Notes under the pieces: generated by a model
Database searches by the model: none
Seen by the model: the letters and a program-made list of their open reading frames with translations, nothing else
Told to the model about the DNA's origin: nothing
DNA from: an uncultured Flavobacteriales bacterium
GTDB lineage: Bacteria; Bacteroidota; Bacteroidia; Flavobacteriales_E; Vicingaceae
DNA: 7,642 nucleotides
Reading direction: 5' to 3'
Assembly: GCA_937901255.1 (NCBI GenBank)
Contig: CALCHN010000055.1
Span: forward strand, 1-7,642
Program-made: the position numbers and the translations under genes
Shown here: one piece after another, positions 6,073 to 7,642 of the stretch
Position numbering within the stretch: the stretch's first letter is position 1
Layout of the letters: every line of letters starts with the position of its first letter

Positions 6073-6477
6073 TTATTGCTTTACATATATTACAATGCCA
6101 TCTGCTGTTTCAATTTCATTTTCTGAAATTTTATAAAATGAAAAGCTTTGGCTTTGTATTTCTTGGTCTATAGTAAATGAATATTCATTATCAGTGATTG
6201 TTTCAATTACATCTGTATTACCGCCTGCATTTGCTTGAATTTCTAATAATTCTTTAAAATTCGTCCGCAATTGGTTATCTCCCAAAATTGAAATAAAATT
6301 ATCTGGTGTAAATTGATAACCTCCTACGATCACACTATTATCTTTGTGCAGCCATGTTCCTTGTATCCATCTAGGAGGGTTAAAAAATTGAGAATTAGTA
6401 TCATCATCCGATGAACTACATGAAAATAATATAGCTGAAAAAACAACTATGAAAAGACTTGGGGTTTTGTTTTTCAT
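6073..6477 (-). CDS. Lipoprotein with surface-export signal, 134 aa
   Basis: The protein has a type II signal peptide: basic MKNK, hydrophobic core LFIVVFSAIL, lipobox LFSC with acylated C20. The following SSSDDD matches the acidic lipoprotein export signal described for Bacteroidetes (SDDD-type), predicting display on the outer face of the outer membrane. The mature part contains IQGTWLHKDNSVIVGGYQF and later EYSFTIDQEIQSQSFSFYKI, a beta-strand pattern recalling lipocalin-like domains of this phylum. No catalytic motif is seen. It is followed 29 bases later by the 96-aa membrane protein. Lipoprotein assignment is secure; the lipocalin-like fold and any ligand are guesses. Confidence 0.85.
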   Translation of the reverse strand: MKNKTPSLFIVVFSAILFSCSSSDDDTNSQFFNPPRWIQGTWLHKDNSVIVGGYQFTPDNFISILGDNQLRTNFKELLEIQANAGGNTDVIETITDNEYSFTIDQEIQSQSFSFYKISENEIETADGIVIYVKQ

Positions 6478-6519
6478 ATTGTAAAGTATTATTTTTTTGG
6501 TTAAAATGCAAGAAAAAAC

Positions 6520-6585
6520 TTATTCTGTTTTCGATGTGTCGATTATTTCCTTGTTTCTGTGATAGACATATAGTGTATAGGTCAT
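6520..6585 (-). CDS. Possible 21-aa small ORF
   Basis: An ATG at 6583-6585 opens two bases after the stop of the 95-aa lipoprotein and encodes MTYTLYVYHRNKEIIDTSKT plus one residue before TAA. The tight spacing suggests translational coupling and the composition looks protein-like. At this length it could be chance or the leftover start of a decayed gene. It fills about half of the 110-base gap between the two lipoprotein genes. Confidence 0.22.
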   Translation of the reverse strand: MTYTLYVYHRNKEIIDTSKTE

Positions 6586-6587
6586 TT

Positions 6588-6875
6588 TTAATTGTCATTT
6601 AAATTATTAATGGTTTTATCGGTTTGAGAAGCTTCCATGAATACGGTGCCTACCTGTTTGTAAACTACTCTTTTTCCGCAGGCATCTATAGAATAGGTTG
6701 CTCCATGCAGCCCCTTTACCTTATCAATAATTTTAATTTTTTCTTTATCGCAGTTTTGTTCAATAGATACTGTTTTAATTAAGGTCGTTTCTGTTGCGCC
6801 AAACATAGTTCTGGTTACTGAACCACATGAAGCTAAAATTACAGTTGTAATAACATAAAATGATATTTTTCTCAT
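6588..6875 (-). CDS. Small lipoprotein with conserved cysteine pair, 95 aa
   Basis: The N-terminus MRKISFYVITTVILASC is a type II signal peptide with lipobox LASC and acylated C17. The following GSVTRT lacks an acidic export signal, so the protein is probably kept on the inner face of the outer membrane. The mature domain has cysteines at 42 and 66 and the segment YSIDACGKRVVYKQVGTVFM, a pattern seen in small envelope lipoproteins of Proteobacteria and Bacteroidetes ('ACGKRVVY') whose function is unknown. The two cysteines could form a disulfide in the periplasm. It is the first gene of the minus-strand cargo run, divergent from the XRE regulator with about 160 bases between them, so it may be under that regulator's control. 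Confidence 0.8.
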   Translation of the reverse strand: MRKISFYVITTVILASCGSVTRTMFGATETTLIKTVSIEQNCDKEKIKIIDKVKGLHGATYSIDACGKRVVYKQVGTVFMEASQTDKTINNLNDN

Positions 6876-6924
6876 AGTTGATATAGATTAGGGTTTAAAA
6901 GTATCTTATTTGAATAATTTTTTG

Positions 6925-6940
6925 TTACGGTAAACCGTAA
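6925..6940. promoter_or_regulatory. Perfect palindrome between lipoprotein and XRE genes, candidate operator
   Basis: TTACGGT (6925-6931) and ACCGTAA (6934-6940) are perfect 7-bp arms around AA, with a further CGGT at 6942-6945. It stands out in AT-rich DNA. It lies in the divergent intergenic region, about 50 bases upstream of the lipoprotein start and 95 bases upstream of the XRE start, as expected for an operator of an XRE dimer. A second, weaker inverted repeat ACACA-AATA-TGTGT lies at 6987-7000. Confidence 0.5.
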
Positions 6941-6960
6941 TCGGTTGATGTGAAATATTA

Positions 6961-6992
6961 CAAATATTAATGAAAATATAATTAAAACACAA
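6961..6992 (-). promoter_or_regulatory. Candidate promoter of the minus-strand cargo run
   Basis: On the minus strand AATATTTG (6968-6961) differs from TAnnTTTG at one position, and TTG (6992-6990) lies 21 bases upstream. Transcription would start near 6955, so the palindrome at 6925-6940 would fall in the early transcribed region. The match is imperfect. The alternative CATATTTG at 6996-6989 is equally close to consensus. Confidence 0.35.
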
Positions 6993-7035
6993 ATATGTGT
7001 CCGATAATTTTATAAGATAAGTACATTTTTACTAT

Positions 7036-7278
7036 GTGAAGAGTAAAGATGAAGAAATAAAGATTTTAGTATCTATAGGGACAAAAGTAAAACAGTTTAG
7101 GGAAGCTAAGAATATGTCTCAACATGACTTGTCTATTGAAGCCGACATACCAAAAAATCAAATTGGACGAATTGAAAGGGCTGAAATAAACACTACTATC
7201 TTAACGCTTCACAAAATCGCAAATGCTTTAAGTGTTAATGTTTGTTTGCTGCTCGATCCACATTTAAATGACACCTAA
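7036..7278 (+). CDS. XRE-family transcriptional regulator, 80 aa
   Basis: This is a single-domain Cro/C1-type regulator. The five-helix fold covers about residues 12-72, with GTKVKQFREAKNMSQHDLSI giving helices 1-2, EADIPKNQIGRIERAE the recognition helix region, and INTTILTLHKIANALSV helices 4-5. This wording (IGRIERxEINTT) is typical of Bacteroidetes XRE proteins. The start is GTG at 7036; no in-frame ATG lies between it and the stop at 7018-7020, and an out-of-frame ATG at 7034 gives ATGTGA. It lies divergent to the cargo run and near a palindrome, so it probably controls the cargo or itself. No toxin gene is next to it, so it is unlikely to be half of a toxin-antitoxin pair. Confidence 0.9.
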   Translation: MKSKDEEIKILVSIGTKVKQFREAKNMSQHDLSIEADIPKNQIGRIERAEINTTILTLHKIANALSVNVCLLLDPHLNDT

Positions 7279-7514
7279 GTAATTATAATTAACTTTTTCG
7301 GCAAAACAATTCTGAATAGCTTTTATTATATACTAATGTTGAAATTTTAACATTTCATTAATACTATTTGTGTTCTTCTGTGCGGTTTGTCATTTGAGAA
7401 AGGCTGAGACTTATATGCGCTATTTCCCTCTCACCCCCTACAAAAAAAAGCTCATTTCATTTTTTCCAAGTAGATCAATTTTGAAGTAAGGAATCTACTA
7501 TTTTATTCTTAAAC
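7279..7514. other. Non-coding right-end region
   Basis: No credible gene is seen here or in the rest of the stretch up to the tRNA. It holds an inverted repeat AATGTT/AACATT (7335-7340, 7349-7354) that may end the XRE transcript. A segment richer in G and C follows at about 7378-7440. A 7-bp inverted repeat AGTAGAT/ATCTACT (7469-7475, 7493-7499) has arms resembling the AATCTAC/AATCTAG motif at 228-249 near the left end. These are candidate binding sites for the recombination machinery. Confidence 0.5.
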
Positions 7515-7538
7515 GCACCCTAGTCAGCACCCTTTTTA
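7515..7538 (+). repeat. Right arm-type direct repeat (two GCACCCT units)
   Basis: GCACCCT occurs at 7515-7521 and 7527-7533 with the same 12-bp period as at the left end. The 24-bp block matches 344-367 except at two central positions and has the same orientation. It lies about 50 bases inside the right core. Matched arm sites at both ends support one integrase acting on both. Confidence 0.7.
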
Positions 7539-7541
7539 AAC

Positions 7542-7584
7542 AAAAAACCCGCAACACCTTTAAAATAAAGAGTTTGCGAGTTTT
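7542..7584 (-). terminator. Element-supplied terminator for tRNA-Phe
   Basis: Arms 7544-7554 and 7574-7584 pair over 11 bp. One pair is a G-U wobble only when read as minus-strand RNA; it is a C-A mismatch on the plus strand. The hairpin is therefore selected on the tRNA strand. A run of T follows on the minus strand (complement of 7542-7547). It directly follows the tRNA 3' end and would replace the terminator displaced to 157-187 by integration. Confidence 0.75.
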
Positions 7585-7587
7585 TGC

Positions 7588-7601
7588 GGTGGTGCCTCCA
7601 G
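7588..7601. repeat. Right attachment core (attR) within the tRNA-Phe 3' end
   Basis: GGTGGTGCCTCCAG contains the tRNA acceptor strand and part of the T-stem, and recurs at 199-212 with one difference. The tRNA stays intact on this side, which is the usual result when an element targets a tRNA 3' end and carries the replacement sequence. Confidence 0.65.
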
Positions 7602-7642
7602 GAATCGAACCAGGGACACAAGGATTTTCAGTCCTTTGCTCT
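7590..7642 (-). tRNA. tRNA-Phe (GAA), 3' part; 5' end beyond the window
   Basis: Read on the minus strand, the 53 bases correspond to tRNA positions 21-73. The anticodon arm is AAGGA-CTGAAAA-TCCTT with anticodon GAA. The T-loop is TTCGATT, and the 3' acceptor strand AGGCACC is followed by discriminator A. CCA is not encoded (the next bases are CCG). The T-stem strands CCTGG/CCTGG leave a U-U mismatch in the middle pair (51-63). The gene is the integration target of the element to its left. Confidence 0.93.

Larger units (their letters stand above)
199..7601. mobile_element. Integrative element (about 7.4 kb) inserted at the 3' end of tRNA-Phe
   Basis: The element is bounded by 14-bp core repeats at 199-212 and 7588-7601. 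Internally it has matched arm-type direct repeats at both ends (344-367, 7515-7538). It encodes an integrase next to the left end, an excisionase-like HTH protein, a rolling-circle-type replication protein and a block of accessory genes. Element length from core to core is 7389 bp. It lacks a visible relaxase, conjugation genes or phage structural genes. It resembles the small tRNA-targeted integrative elements of Bacteroidetes in layout, but I cannot assign it to a named family. The empty site would be the tRNA-Phe directly followed by the terminator now at 157-187. Confidence 0.75.

Noticed and set aside
6416..6598. Minus-strand frame of 60 codons overlapping the start of the 134-aa lipoprotein
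   Set aside because: It overlaps the signal peptide region out of frame and has no recognisable features; the lipoprotein frame is clearly real.
7036..7278. XRE protein as antitoxin of a toxin-antitoxin pair
   Set aside because: No small toxin-like gene is adjacent on the same strand; the next feature downstream is the right-end recombination region.
7402..7409. GGCTGAGA, resembling the conserved CUGAGA of TPP riboswitches
   Set aside because: The downstream conserved CCTGATCTGG part and the closing stem are absent, and no thiamine gene follows.
1..7642. CRISPR array or insertion sequence
   Set aside because: No regularly spaced repeats and no transposase gene or IS-type terminal inverted repeats were seen.

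Overview
The window looks like chromosomal DNA of a Bacteroidetes bacterium, most likely in the Flavobacteriia. The sequence is very AT-rich, start codons lack Shine-Dalgarno-like purine tracts, several upstream regions carry the Bacteroidetes-type TAnnTTTG promoter motif, and the lipoproteins have acidic export signals (CSSSDDD). The left edge holds the start of a GIY-YIG nuclease gene and the right edge holds most of a tRNA-Phe gene.

Most of the window appears to be one complete integrative element of about 7.4 kb inserted at the 3' end of tRNA-Phe. A 14-bp segment of the tRNA 3' end (7588-7601) recurs at 199-212 with one mismatch. Inside these ends lie matching 24-bp direct repeats (344-367 and 7515-7538, 22/24 identical), each with two GCACCCT units, which suit integrase arm sites. 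Rho-independent terminators for the tRNA strand sit just beyond both core copies. The left one would be the displaced original, and the right one would be supplied by the element.

The plus-strand core has two modules. The first is a tyrosine recombinase (396-1664) followed 4 bp later by a 353-aa protein whose C-terminus weakly resembles RteC-type proteins. A hairpin terminator closes this unit. The second is an excisionase-like MerR/HTH_17 protein (2911-3105) overlapping by one base (TAATG) a replication protein of the filamentous-phage gene II/X or Rep_trans type (3105-4028). A perfect promoter motif and a 7-bp-arm palindrome lie at the expected transcription start of this second unit. No relaxase, morphogenesis ATPase or structural phage gene is visible, so it reads as an integrating element with its own rolling-circle initiator.

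The cargo runs on the minus strand (6875 down to 4174) and faces the core. It comprises two small lipoproteins, two small proteins with one N-terminal membrane segment, an unknown 108-aa protein and a TerB-like helical protein. A divergent XRE regulator (7036-7278, GTG start) lies at the right, with a perfect 16-bp palindrome in the shared intergenic region. The cargo is not a system I recognise. Its surface and membrane character is compatible with envelope modification, exclusion or defence, but this is inference. The last 300 bp before the tRNA are non-coding and hold the right-end recombination sites.
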